The position numbers were made by a program, and so were the translations under genes. The notes under the pieces were generated by a model that was given only the letters and a program-made list of their open reading frames with translations, ran no database searches and was not told where the DNA came from. A stretch of DNA of 64,000 bases from Blastocatellia bacterium AA13 (lineage in GTDB: Bacteria; Acidobacteriota; Blastocatellia; UBA7656): positions 62,001-126,000 of the forward strand of contig QHVH01000012.1 of NCBI GenBank assembly GCA_003222245.1, in the 5' to 3' direction. Shown here in pieces: positions 56,805 through 64,000 of this stretch (positions within the stretch are counted from its first letter, which is position 1; every line of letters starts with the position of its first letter).

Positions 56805-57131
56805 ATGTCCGCAAAATTAACCGTCGTCTTCTTTATTCTCATCTGCTTTGAAATCGGCGTTGTACTCGTATGCATTCCGTGGTTTCAGTACTGGACCGAC
56901 AACCAGTTCCTGATGCTTGCCGCCGAGAAGTTTCACTCATCCGGAATAATTCGATTTATGATGAATGGATATGTCCGAGGCGCGGTTACAGGCCTCGGAT
57001 TCTTTAACATCTTTCTTGGGATCTGGGAGTGGGCCAATTTCAAGCAGACTGTCAGGTCGTTCCAAACCGATTCCATAGCAGACGAGTCGCGAATCGAGTC
57101 GGCCGGTCCTCGTGCTATACCTCATAACTGA
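56805..57131 (+). CDS. Small membrane protein of unknown function
   Basis: 108 residues with two membrane helices, about 5-27 (LTVVFFILICFEIGVVLVCIP) and about 58-80 (GAVTGLGFFNIFLGIWEW), and a hydrophilic tail. Between them QYWTDNQFLMLAAEKFHSSG. Overlaps thiE by 20 bp and follows the TPR gene by 48 bp. Confidence 0.75.
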   Translation: MSAKLTVVFFILICFEIGVVLVCIPWFQYWTDNQFLMLAAEKFHSSGIIRFMMNGYVRGAVTGLGFFNIFLGIWEWANFKQTVRSFQTDSIADESRIESAGPRAIPHN

Positions 57132-57738
57132 TCGCCGCAAACTGGCTCCAAGGGCCTCTCTCACGGAGATCGACGCCCTGATCGATTTCCTGACAAGCGC
57201 CGCTGCTTCAGGCGTCGATATGATCCAGATCAGGGAGCGCGACCTTCCGACGCGCGATCTCTACTACATTACGAAGCGAGTTCTCGAATCCACCGAGCCG
57301 TTCCAGACGCGAATATTCGTGAACGATCGAGTCGATGTAGCGGCTGCCCTTCCCGGGGTCGGCGTTCATCTTACAACGCGGTCGCTGCCTGTCCGCATCG
57401 TGAGAGCGATCTTTGGCGATAGCCTAAAGATAGGCGCATCAACTCACACGCTGGAGGAAGTGAAGAGAGCCGAATACGAGGGCGCGGACTTCGCGGTATT
57501 CGGGCCGGTGTTCGACACGGAAAGCAAACGCGGGTATGGCTCGCCAGTAGGCGTCGAAGCGTTGAGGCAGGCGGTTTCGGAGGTTTCAATTCCCGTGCTT
57601 GCACTCGGCGGCATAGGGCTGAACAATTTCAAAGAAGTATTAGATGTCGGCTGTGCCGGCCTTGCTGGAATTTCAATTTTCGCGGGCGACGGCGCCGTCG
57701 CGGCACTAGTCAGACGGCTCAAAGGGCTCCCGGGATGA
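57112..57738 (+). CDS. thiE: Thiamine phosphate synthase ThiE
   Basis: Joins HMP-PP and thiazole phosphate. 208-residue barrel: LYLITDRRKL (about 2-11), IQIRERDLPTRDLY (about 38-51), RIFVNDRVDVAA (about 68-79), GADFAVFGPVFDTESK (about 123-138) and ALGGIGLNNF. GTG start at 57112 inside the end of the preceding gene. ATGA overlap with thiD. Confidence 0.95.
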   Translation: MLYLITDRRKLAPRASLTEIDALIDFLTSAAASGVDMIQIRERDLPTRDLYYITKRVLESTEPFQTRIFVNDRVDVAAALPGVGVHLTTRSLPVRIVRAIFGDSLKIGASTHTLEEVKRAEYEGADFAVFGPVFDTESKRGYGSPVGVEALRQAVSEVSIPVLALGGIGLNNFKEVLDVGCAGLAGISIFAGDGAVAALVRRLKGLPG

Positions 57739-58529
57739 TAACAATCCTTACTGTCGCGGGCTTCGATCCATCGGCCGGGGCCGGTGTCTTAGCCGATATT
57801 AAGACGATCGGAGCATTCGGCTGCTTCGGAGTCGCAGCCGTCACAAGCATCACCGAACAAAATACACTTGGAGTGTTCAACGCCAGTCACCTGGAACCTG
57901 ATCTGATATCAAATCAGATTGAAGCGCTTCTGACGGATTTCAATATCGCCGCCGCCAAGACGGGGATGCTGCCGAGTTCGGCTTCCGTCGAAATCGTTGC
58001 TGAGCGGTTAGCCGCTTCCGGAATTCGCAATATCGTGGTTGATCCGGTGCTGAGATCCACAAGCAACTATCCCCTCGCCGATGCCGATGTCGTTAAGGCT
58101 CTCGTCGAATGTCTCCTGCCGCTAGCCGCTTTGGTTACGCCTAATGTCAGGGAGGCGGCGGCAATGACGAACATTGAAGTAAAGGACATTGAATCAATGG
58201 AGCGCGCCGCCAGAGAGATCATCGGGCTTGGAGCCAAGGCCGTACTTGTTAAGGGCGGCGATATTGAAGGAGATCTGGCTGCTGATGTTCTGGTCTTCGA
58301 TAAGCAATGCATCACGATCAATGAGCCCAGAGTCAGGTCGTCAAGCACTCACGGAACAGGATGCGCTCTTTCTTCGGCAATAGCGTGTTTGCTCGGAAGG
58401 GGATCTTCTCTGGAGGAATCCGTGAAGCGCGCAAAGCGCTATGTAGCGGAGGCGATCCGGACCGCGCCGGGACTGGGCCACGGGCAGGGGCCGCTTAATA
58501 ATGATGCGCGCGAAGAGTCTCTCGTTTAG
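57735..58529 (+). CDS. thiD: Hydroxymethylpyrimidine/phosphomethylpyrimidine kinase ThiD
   Basis: Phosphorylates HMP twice for thiamine synthesis. 264-residue ribokinase fold: VAGFDPSAGAGVLADIKT (about 7-24), AAKTGMLPS, VVDPVLRSTSN, VTPNVREAA and the HGTGCALSSAIACLLGRG anion hole (about 203-220). Ends inside the next short ORF region. Confidence 0.96.
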   Translation: MITILTVAGFDPSAGAGVLADIKTIGAFGCFGVAAVTSITEQNTLGVFNASHLEPDLISNQIEALLTDFNIAAAKTGMLPSSASVEIVAERLAASGIRNIVVDPVLRSTSNYPLADADVVKALVECLLPLAALVTPNVREAAAMTNIEVKDIESMERAAREIIGLGAKAVLVKGGDIEGDLAADVLVFDKQCITINEPRVRSSSTHGTGCALSSAIACLLGRGSSLEESVKRAKRYVAEAIRTAPGLGHGQGPLNNDAREESLV

Positions 58530-58593
58530 CGGTTGTGCTAGTATGTCTGAGTCCAGATATTTCCCAAAATTTCTCTTGGAGGATATTTCTCAA

Positions 58594-58980
58594 ATGAAGA
58601 CTCTAGGTCTGGTTTGTTTCTTCTTTTGCCTGGCTTTCGCGATTTCGATTGCGGCGCCTCGTCCGACCGCGGATCCGCTGAGCGGCACTTGGACCGGCGA
58701 TTGTGGTCCGTCTCCAACCCACCGCAATCAGGTTACGGTCGAGTTGAAGTGGGATGGGAAAGTCCTTAGCGGAACCGTCAACCCATCCAGCGACAAGATA
58801 GCGCTGCAAAAGTGCACCTTTGACGCCAAGACCGGCGCCATTCATATGGAAGCCGACGCCAAGAGCCGCAGAGGCGGCGATGTTCACTATGTCATCGACG
58901 GCAACGTCGAAAAGAATACTATGACCGGAAGCTGGAATCACGATGCTCGCAAGGGGGACTTCAAGCTTACGAAGCAGTAA
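58594..58980 (+). CDS. Small exported beta-rich protein
   Basis: 128 residues: signal peptide about 1-21 (LVCFFFCLAFAISIA), then LSGTWTGDCGPSP, VTVELKWDGKVLSGTVNP and NTMTGSWNHDARKGDFKLTKQ, a small lipocalin-like or beta-barrel pattern common in exported proteins of unknown role. Start at ATG 58594 with GGAGG 11 nt upstream. The same frame is open to 58501 across the thiD end, but that part is not signal-like. Confidence 0.75.
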   Translation: MKTLGLVCFFFCLAFAISIAAPRPTADPLSGTWTGDCGPSPTHRNQVTVELKWDGKVLSGTVNPSSDKIALQKCTFDAKTGAIHMEADAKSRRGGDVHYVIDGNVEKNTMTGSWNHDARKGDFKLTKQ

Positions 58981-59004
58981 CGAGATTCCGCCGGTTTAGG
59001 AGAG

Positions 59005-59034
59005 CGCATGAGTTGATATGGGTCAACTCATGCG
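59005..59034. terminator. 12-bp perfect hairpin between convergent genes
   Basis: CGCATGAGTTGA (59005-59016)/TCAACTCATGCG (59023-59034) with loop TATGGG. No T-tract on either side. Placed between two convergent genes, so a shared end signal is likely. Confidence 0.6.
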
Positions 59035-59052
59035 AGCCATGAGTCCGCGAGA

Positions 59053-59808
59053 TCATTTCTTGGCGAAGTGTTTATCGTAGAGCTTGCGGGCCTCGTGTTG
59101 CGCGTCCCGCAGTTCCGGTGAGAGTTGTGCGGTTTGTTTAGCCGAGAGCACCTGATCGAGCAGAAGGCGGGCTTCGTTTTTTCGGTTGTCGTCAATGTAG
59201 CTCTCCGCCAGATAGACTTTGAGAAGCGGGTTTGAAGGCGCGATCTTCAGCCCTTGCTCGTACTCTTCTATCGCCCGTTTCTTATTACCGCCAAAGGCGC
59301 CGGGCAGTTCGAAATCGATTTTTCCCAGAACAACATATGCGCCGCCGTTCGCGTGAGCCGCATCGAGGCGGATGACCGTTTCCATTTCTTTCCGAATGTT
59401 CTTTACGAGCGTGAGCGCTTTGAACATACCCTTAGCCTCGCCGTAGCTTCCATAGCTCACTCCAAGCCAGTAGTGACCCTCGACGCCTTCGCCTCGAGCT
59501 TCCACGGCCTGCTTGCCTGCTGCTACCGCCAGCTCGAGTAGCTTGAGTTTCTGCGAAGCCGGTTTCGTGTCGTCCCCAAGCGATTGGTAGGCGCGAGATC
59601 GGCGCCACTGAATATCATAGCTGCCGGGCGCCGCCTTCCCGAGGTCGTCAAGCAGCGCGGTAGATTGCTTCAGCGGCTCCAGATTCTCGGTTGCTCGATA
59701 TTGATTAAAGAGAGCGTCGGCGCGCGACAACGTCTCCTTGTCGGGCTGTGCCTGTCCAGGGCTGACAAGCGAGAGCAGCAGAGTGGCAACAAAGATAAAC
59801 ATCAACAT
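59053..59808 (-). CDS. Exported TPR protein, TatT-like
   Basis: 251 residues: signal peptide about 1-20 (FIFVATLLLSLVSPGQA), then TPR-like helices about 25-230 with ALFNQYRATENLEPLKQSTALLDDLGKAAPGSYDIQWRR and HANGGAYVVLGKIDFELPGAFGGNKKRAIEEYEQGLKIAP, in short motifs LPGAFGGNKKRAIEEY. That motif is typical of the periplasmic T-component of TRAP transporters. No TRAP permease or binding protein is encoded nearby, so its partner is unknown. Confidence 0.8.
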   Translation of the reverse strand: MLMFIFVATLLLSLVSPGQAQPDKETLSRADALFNQYRATENLEPLKQSTALLDDLGKAAPGSYDIQWRRSRAYQSLGDDTKPASQKLKLLELAVAAGKQAVEARGEGVEGHYWLGVSYGSYGEAKGMFKALTLVKNIRKEMETVIRLDAAHANGGAYVVLGKIDFELPGAFGGNKKRAIEEYEQGLKIAPSNPLLKVYLAESYIDDNRKNEARLLLDQVLSAKQTAQLSPELRDAQHEARKLYDKHFAKK

Positions 59809-59850
59809 AGTAGAAAACCTGAAAGCCTCTGTAATGGTCCGCGCGCGGAC

Positions 59851-61545
59851 TCAATCGTTCCCGGTGCTGCCGACTTTCCAGCCCCGTTCGTCAGCGGCGG
59901 GTTTGACTGTGGCAGGTCGTTCGCCGCTTTCGCTTATCACTTCGTCTCTGAGGCGATGTTCGTACGCTGCTTTTATGAACGACGCGAAGAGCGGGTGCGG
60001 ATAGAGCGGCCGGGACTTGAACTCTGGATGAAACTGACATCCGAGAAACCATGGATGATCCGGTATCTCGACGATCTCGACGAACTTGCCGTCCGGCGAT
60101 TTTCCGGAGAAGACAAGGCCCTTCTTACTCATCTCTTCCTCGAATCGAGGATTAAATTCATATCGATGCCGATGCCGCTCGCTGATCAGCTTCTCGCCGT
60201 AGATCTTGTTCGCAAGTGTGCCTTCAAGAAGTTGGCAGGGATACGCTCCAAGCCGCATGGTCCCTCCCATAGCCTCGACTCCGATCAAATCTCTGAGCTT
60301 GAAGATCACCGGATAGCGCGTGTCATCATCGAACTCGGTGGAATCCGCGCCCTCCAACGAGCAAACGTTGCGCGCGAACTCGATCGTAGCGCACTGCATT
60401 CCAAGACAGATGCCGAAAAACGGAGTCAGCTCGCGACGCGCGTAGCTGATCGCGCGAACCATTCCGGATATACCTCTCTTGCCAAAGCCGCCCGGGACAA
60501 GAATGGCATCCAGTTCGCGAAGGCGCTCTTCCCAATCCGGATCGTCGATCAACCCTTCGGATTCCACCCAGCGAATATGGACGCGCAGGCGATTCGCGAC
60601 GCCGCCATGTACGAGAGCTTCGTTCAAGCTCTTGTATGAATCCTCCAGCTCTACATATTTGCCGACGATGCCGATCGTGACGGCCGCGTCCGGATTCTTC
60701 ACGGTCTCAACGAGGTTGTTCCATGGCCGGAGATCGCGTTCGCCGGCAACCAGACCCAGCTTCCTGACGATCATATCGTCGAGACCCTGCTGAGCGAATT
60801 TCAGCGGCACTTCGTAAATAGAATCCACGTCCTGAGCTGTAATCACCGCGCTCTCTTGCACGTTGCAGAAGAGGGCGATCTTGGCTTTCATCTCGTGTGG
60901 GAGCTGTCGATCGCAGCGACAGAGCAGAATATCCGGCTGAATACCGATCTCCCTGAGTTCCTTAACAGAATGCTGCGTCGGTTTTGTCTTCAGCTCGCCG
61001 GAAGCGGCTATAAAAGGAACGAGGGTGAGATGGATGAAGAGCGCGTTTTCGCGGCCCACCTCGTTGCCCATCTGCCGGATGGCTTCGAGGAAGGGAAGCG
61101 ACTCTATATCGCCGACGGTGCCGCCGACCTCAACGATCACCACGTCGTTGTCGTCGTTTATGCTGTTGATGGCGTCCTTGATCTCGTTGGTTACGTGAGG
61201 GATGACTTGAATGGTCTTCCCGAGGTAATCACCACGCCTCTCCTTGTTAATCACGGATAGATAGATTCGGCCGGTCGTCCAATTGTTCGCCTGCGTGAGG
61301 TTGGCGTGAGTAAATCGCTCGTAGTGTCCGAGATCGAGATCGGTTTCAGCGCCGTCGTCCGTGACGAATACCTCTCCGTGTTGAAACGGAGACATCGTGC
61401 CGGGATCGACGTTTATATAAGGATCTAATTTCTGAAGGGTAACTTTCAGGCCGCGGGCTTCGAGCAGGCTTCCAATCGAGGCGGCCGCCAGCCCTTTCCC
61501 CAGGCTGGAAACGACGCCTCCGGTCACAAAAATGTATTTGGTCAT
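59851..61545 (-). CDS. pyrG: CTP synthase
   Basis: Makes CTP from UTP and glutamine. 564 residues: N-terminal synthase domain with [20 protein letters not shown] (about 6-25) and [12 protein letters not shown]-type motif; C-terminal class I glutamine amidotransferase with nucleophile [12 protein letters not shown] (about 384-395) and a catalytic His-Glu pair in [13 protein letters not shown] (about 515-527). ATGA-type overlap with kdsB upstream. Confidence 0.97.
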   Translation of the reverse strand: MTKYIFVTGGVVSSLGKGLAAASIGSLLEARGLKVTLQKLDPYINVDPGTMSPFQHGEVFVTDDGAETDLDLGHYERFTHANLTQANNWTTGRIYLSVINKERRGDYLGKTIQVIPHVTNEIKDAINSINDDNDVVIVEVGGTVGDIESLPFLEAIRQMGNEVGRENALFIHLTLVPFIAASGELKTKPTQHSVKELREIGIQPDILLCRCDRQLPHEMKAKIALFCNVQESAVITAQDVDSIYEVPLKFAQQGLDDMIVRKLGLVAGERDLRPWNNLVETVKNPDAAVTIGIVGKYVELEDSYKSLNEALVHGGVANRLRVHIRWVESEGLIDDPDWEERLRELDAILVPGGFGKRGISGMVRAISYARRELTPFFGICLGMQCATIEFARNVCSLEGADSTEFDDDTRYPVIFKLRDLIGVEAMGGTMRLGAYPCQLLEGTLANKIYGEKLISERHRHRYEFNPRFEEEMSKKGLVFSGKSPDGKFVEIVEIPDHPWFLGCQFHPEFKSRPLYPHPLFASFIKAAYEHRLRDEVISESGERPATVKPAADERGWKVGSTGND

Positions 61546-62318
61546 TTAATACTCTCCTCAATGAGTTTTTTAACCCGATAATAATCCTGCTCGGTGTCTA
61601 TGCCGATCGAACGATGCTCGACTTCCACTACCTTGATCTTATGGCCGTTTTCCAGCATTCGAAGCTGTTCAAGGCCTTCCGTTATTTCGAGCGGAGTGGG
61701 ATCCATTCGAGAGAACTCGTCCAAAAAACTCCTGCGATAGGCGTACAGGCCCGTGTGCTTTCGATATCGTGAAAGCAATGACGAGTCCGACCTGAGAGTC
61801 TCTTCAAGATTGCCTCGGCCGCCTCTGGGATACGGCAGCGGCGAGCGCGAAAAGTAGAGGCCGAAGCCCCGCCGGTCGGTCACTACTTTGACGACGTTCG
61901 GATTGAGTACATCGTCTACGGTGTCTATCGGCTCTGAAGTGGTGCTTACGAGAAGCGACGGATCGTCGATCAGCGGCCGGATTGCGGCGTCTATAGTTGA
62001 GGGCTCGATGAGAGGCTCGTCACCTTGCACGTTGACGATAATCGAAGCGTCGAAGCGTGCGGCTGCCTCGGCCACCCTGTCCGTGCCAGACTTTGCCGTA
62101 GGTGATGTCAAAATGGCCGTGCCTCCGTGCTGTTCAACGACCTCAGCGATCCGATGGTCGTCGGTTGCAACGAACACGCGAGAAATAGATGAAGCCTGTT
62201 CGGCTTTATGCATGACGTGAATAATCAAGGGGAAACTACCAAGTGGGAGGAGGGGCTTGCCCGGCAGCCGAGTCGATGAGAACCGCGCAGGGATGATCGC
62301 AATCGCCTCTCCTGTCAC
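61542..62318 (-). CDS. kdsB: 3-deoxy-manno-octulosonate cytidylyltransferase (CMP-KDO synthetase)
   Basis: Activates KDO with CTP for LPS core synthesis; pyrG next to it supplies the CTP. 258 residues: [20 protein letters not shown] (about 8-27), [26 protein letters not shown] and [17 protein letters not shown] start at 62318. Overlaps pyrG by 4 bp. Confidence 0.96.
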   Translation of the reverse strand: MTGEAIAIIPARFSSTRLPGKPLLPLGSFPLIIHVMHKAEQASSISRVFVATDDHRIAEVVEQHGGTAILTSPTAKSGTDRVAEAAARFDASIIVNVQGDEPLIEPSTIDAAIRPLIDDPSLLVSTTSEPIDTVDDVLNPNVVKVVTDRRGFGLYFSRSPLPYPRGGRGNLEETLRSDSSLLSRYRKHTGLYAYRRSFLDEFSRMDPTPLEITEGLEQLRMLENGHKIKVVEVEHRSIGIDTEQDYYRVKKLIEESIK

Positions 62319-62399
62319 GGGTTTCGAGCCTATCCCATCACCGAGGCGAGTGTCAAATTACCCCGACTTTTAGGTTCGCTCGCGCAAGGGACAATATTA

Positions 62400-62428
62400 T
62401 TGACAGTGGAGTAGGTGCGTGCTACAAA
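62400..62428 (+). promoter_or_regulatory. Good sigma-70-type promoter for the BACON/Ig-like gene
   Basis: TTGACA (62400-62405), exactly 17 nt, TACAAA (62423-62428). Lies in the 324-bp gap between kdsB (leftward) and the plus gene at 62643; the long leader of about 210 nt holds no obvious RNA motif. Confidence 0.65.
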
Positions 62429-62642
62429 GGTCTTTGTCTCATTAACGTTGGCTATTCGACCTCAACCCGCGGCCAACGCTCAGCAAATGCCCTCATAAGA
62501 AAACCGCAACGGCGAAGACATCGCCAATCGAGGCTTGCTATACGAGCCGGCTCGAAAGCCGCATCGCTTCATATAAGCCGTTAAGCGGCCGCTATCGACA
62601 CTCTCGATCAAGCGGCCAAGAACTTCTTTCCGGAGACCTGAT

Positions 62643-63842
62643 ATGACTTCCAGCCACAACTCCGCTGCAAGGGCAGCAATATTGTTTCTAATTTCAGTTC
62701 TTGCACTGACCGAAGTATCGGCCTTTGGCGCGAGCAGCGCACGGAATCATCGCGGCGGAGCTAATTTGGAAGCGAGTTTCGGCGCCGCCGTCTCGGACAC
62801 TGCCATTATTGAATCATCATGCAGCTATTCGATTGCGCCCGATACAGTCGCCGCGGGGCCGCAACTGGCTACTGGAGCCGTCGCCGTCACCGCCGGCTCG
62901 GGATGTGACTGGACCGCGACCACCAACGACGACTGGATCGTCCTCACAGGCGGGCTGGTTGGCAGCGGTAACGGAATCGTAACCTACGCTATTGAAGAGA
63001 ACGACACGGGCAGCCTTAGATCCGGTACGGTCACGATCGCAGGGCTGACTTTTACGATCAATCAATTGGCCCTTCAACCTCTGGCTGTTCTTACGCCGCC
63101 GCTGCCTTTTGCGGTCATGGAGAATTTTTATTTTCAGGCATTCAGCGGCGCTGGAGGCATCGGCCCATATTCGTGGGCGGTTGGCAGCGGCTCGCTGCCG
63201 GAGGGCTTGGCGCTCGACAGCACCGGCCGGTTGTTCGGAACTCCGACGGTTGTGGGCGCATTCGATTTTACAGTAGAGATCACCGATCACGGCGGAAGAA
63301 AGGCGCACGCGGCATACAGCCTCGAGGTTTTTGGTCCATCCCTGAACGTAACCACAAACATCTTGGGACCGGCGGTAACTGGAACGCTTTACAATGAGAA
63401 GCTGTTCGCAACTGGCGGTCTTGCTCCGTATCACTGGTCGGTAACCATAGGGGAGCTTCCCTCGGGACTAAGCCTCGATTCCGCTGCCGGGATCATCTCG
63501 GGCGTGCCTGACCTGAGCGGGAACTTCAGGTTTACGGTGACCGTCAGAGACGCGCGATCTTCGACCGCGACTCGAGTCCTTCAGGCATTTGTGTACGGGC
63601 CGAACGATGTGCCGTCCATAAGCAACGTGAAGTATAAGAACTCCACAAAGGTGATAGTCAACGGCGCTCACTTCGACTTGCAGGCGAACCTGTTCATCGA
63701 TGGTGTCAAAGTTGAACCGAGATTCAGCAGCGATTCTCAGTTCATAGTCAAGCCGATTACTCTTTCACCGGGCGTGCACCAATTCAGAATCATCAACCGC
63801 AATGGGCTCTCTTCGAGTGTTATGACTACGTCGGTTCAGTAG
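62643..63842 (+). CDS. Exported surface protein with BACON and Ig-like domains
   Basis: 399 residues: signal peptide about 1-28; BACON-like domain about 60-140 (CDWTATTNDDWIVLTGG and GTVTIAGLTFTINQ); two Ig-like putative domains of the He_PIG type about 150-225 and 240-315 (GGIGPYSWAVGSGSLPEGL, in short form GSLPEGLALDSTGRLFGTP, and GELPSGLSLDSAAGIISGVP); a final beta domain about 320-399. BACON domains bind carbohydrates or mucins in some proteins. Likely a surface-exposed adhesin or enzyme fragment; no catalytic domain is seen. Confidence 0.85.
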   Translation: MTSSHNSAARAAILFLISVLALTEVSAFGASSARNHRGGANLEASFGAAVSDTAIIESSCSYSIAPDTVAAGPQLATGAVAVTAGSGCDWTATTNDDWIVLTGGLVGSGNGIVTYAIEENDTGSLRSGTVTIAGLTFTINQLALQPLAVLTPPLPFAVMENFYFQAFSGAGGIGPYSWAVGSGSLPEGLALDSTGRLFGTPTVVGAFDFTVEITDHGGRKAHAAYSLEVFGPSLNVTTNILGPAVTGTLYNEKLFATGGLAPYHWSVTIGELPSGLSLDSAAGIISGVPDLSGNFRFTVTVRDARSSTATRVLQAFVYGPNDVPSISNVKYKNSTKVIVNGAHFDLQANLFIDGVKVEPRFSSDSQFIVKPITLSPGVHQFRIINRNGLSSSVMTTSVQ

Positions 63843-64000
63843 AGGAGAGCGAATATTTAACGCTGGGAGATCGACCGATACGGCAATCTTGATCAGCCGC
63901 TTGATTGCGGCCGCTTGGACTGTGGGAGATTATTCTCCCGCCGTTGTGCCGCGGGGTTGCGCGGTGAAATCTATCGCTTGGCTATCTTCCTGTCTTCGCA
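63843..64000. other. Right-edge non-coding segment
   Basis: 158 bp after the surface-protein stop. Holds one small hairpin, GGGAGA/TCTCCC with loop TTAT (63924-63939). No gene start is recognised before the window ends. Confidence 0.5.

Noticed and set aside
59584-60639. Plus-strand ORF of 351 codons across the pyrG end
   Set aside because: Overlaps pyrG and the TatT-like gene on the other strand; no protein-like features.

Overview
This is a contiguous stretch of a Gram-negative bacterial chromosome. The lipid A and outer-membrane genes (bamA, two skp-like genes, lpxD-fabZ-lpxA, lpxI, kdsB) show an LPS-bearing envelope. The VWFA-type secreted protein at 45491-46525 resembles a family described from Acidobacteriota, and a DUF2934 protein, a BACON/Ig-like surface protein and lone cofG fit the same picture. 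I infer Acidobacteriota, possibly class Blastocatellia, from gene content only; no rRNA is present to confirm it.

Layout. (1) 1-8370, minus strand: the start of a hybrid NRPS/PKS cluster, in transcription order a TauD/SyrP-like dioxygenase, a C-A-PCP NRPS module whose adenylation pocket reads as glutamate, a stand-alone luciferase-like monooxygenase, and a KS-AT polyketide synthase cut by the window edge. (2) 8371-10299: a gene-poor scar-like region with inverted and direct repeats and a possible antitoxin remnant, ending at tRNA-Leu(GAG). (3) 10300-20316, minus: a PQQ-like beta-propeller protein and a penicillin-acylase-type hydrolase lead into a central-carbon run tkt-gapA-pgk-lipoprotein-tpiA-secG. 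tpiA has no ATG/GTG/TTG start that would keep its catalytic lysine. (4) 20855-22548, plus: a papain-like cysteine peptidase and a small protein that share a short N-terminal module. (5) 22605-29678: lysS, a LolCE-LolD-type exporter, clpC, and crcB with DUF190. (6) 29992-38791: envelope operon bamA-skp-skp-lpxD-fabZ-lpxA-(ornithine cyclodeaminase-like)-lpxI. (7) 38983-46871: a DUF4388 protein, a small conserved protein, the glycine cleavage genes gcvT-gcvH-gcvPA-gcvPB, DUF2934, a VWFA protein and a tiny secreted Cys protein. (8) 47208-58980: YbjQ-like, mgtE, cofG, an unknown repeat-bearing protein, thiS-thiG-rnhB, a 1129-residue TPR protein, a small membrane protein, thiE-thiD and a small secreted protein. 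(9) 59053-64000: a TPR/TatT-like secreted protein and pyrG-kdsB on minus, then a BACON/Ig-like secreted protein on plus.

How the genes fit together. The first block probably builds an amino-acid-primed polyketide: glutamate loaded on the PCP, possibly hydroxylated by the TauD-like enzyme, possibly oxidised by the flavin monooxygenase, then extended with malonyl units. The glycolysis block holds the lower-glycolysis genes plus transketolase. The envelope block couples barrel assembly, periplasmic chaperones and lipid A synthesis, with KDO activation (kdsB) elsewhere. The thi genes cover thiazole formation (thiS, thiG) and HMP kinase/thiamine phosphate synthase (thiD, thiE).

The strongest leads are the peptidase/partner pair at 20.9-22.5 kb, the monooxygenase that carries adenylation-domain remnants at both ends, the C domain with its catalytic histidine block deleted, and the tpiA start codon.
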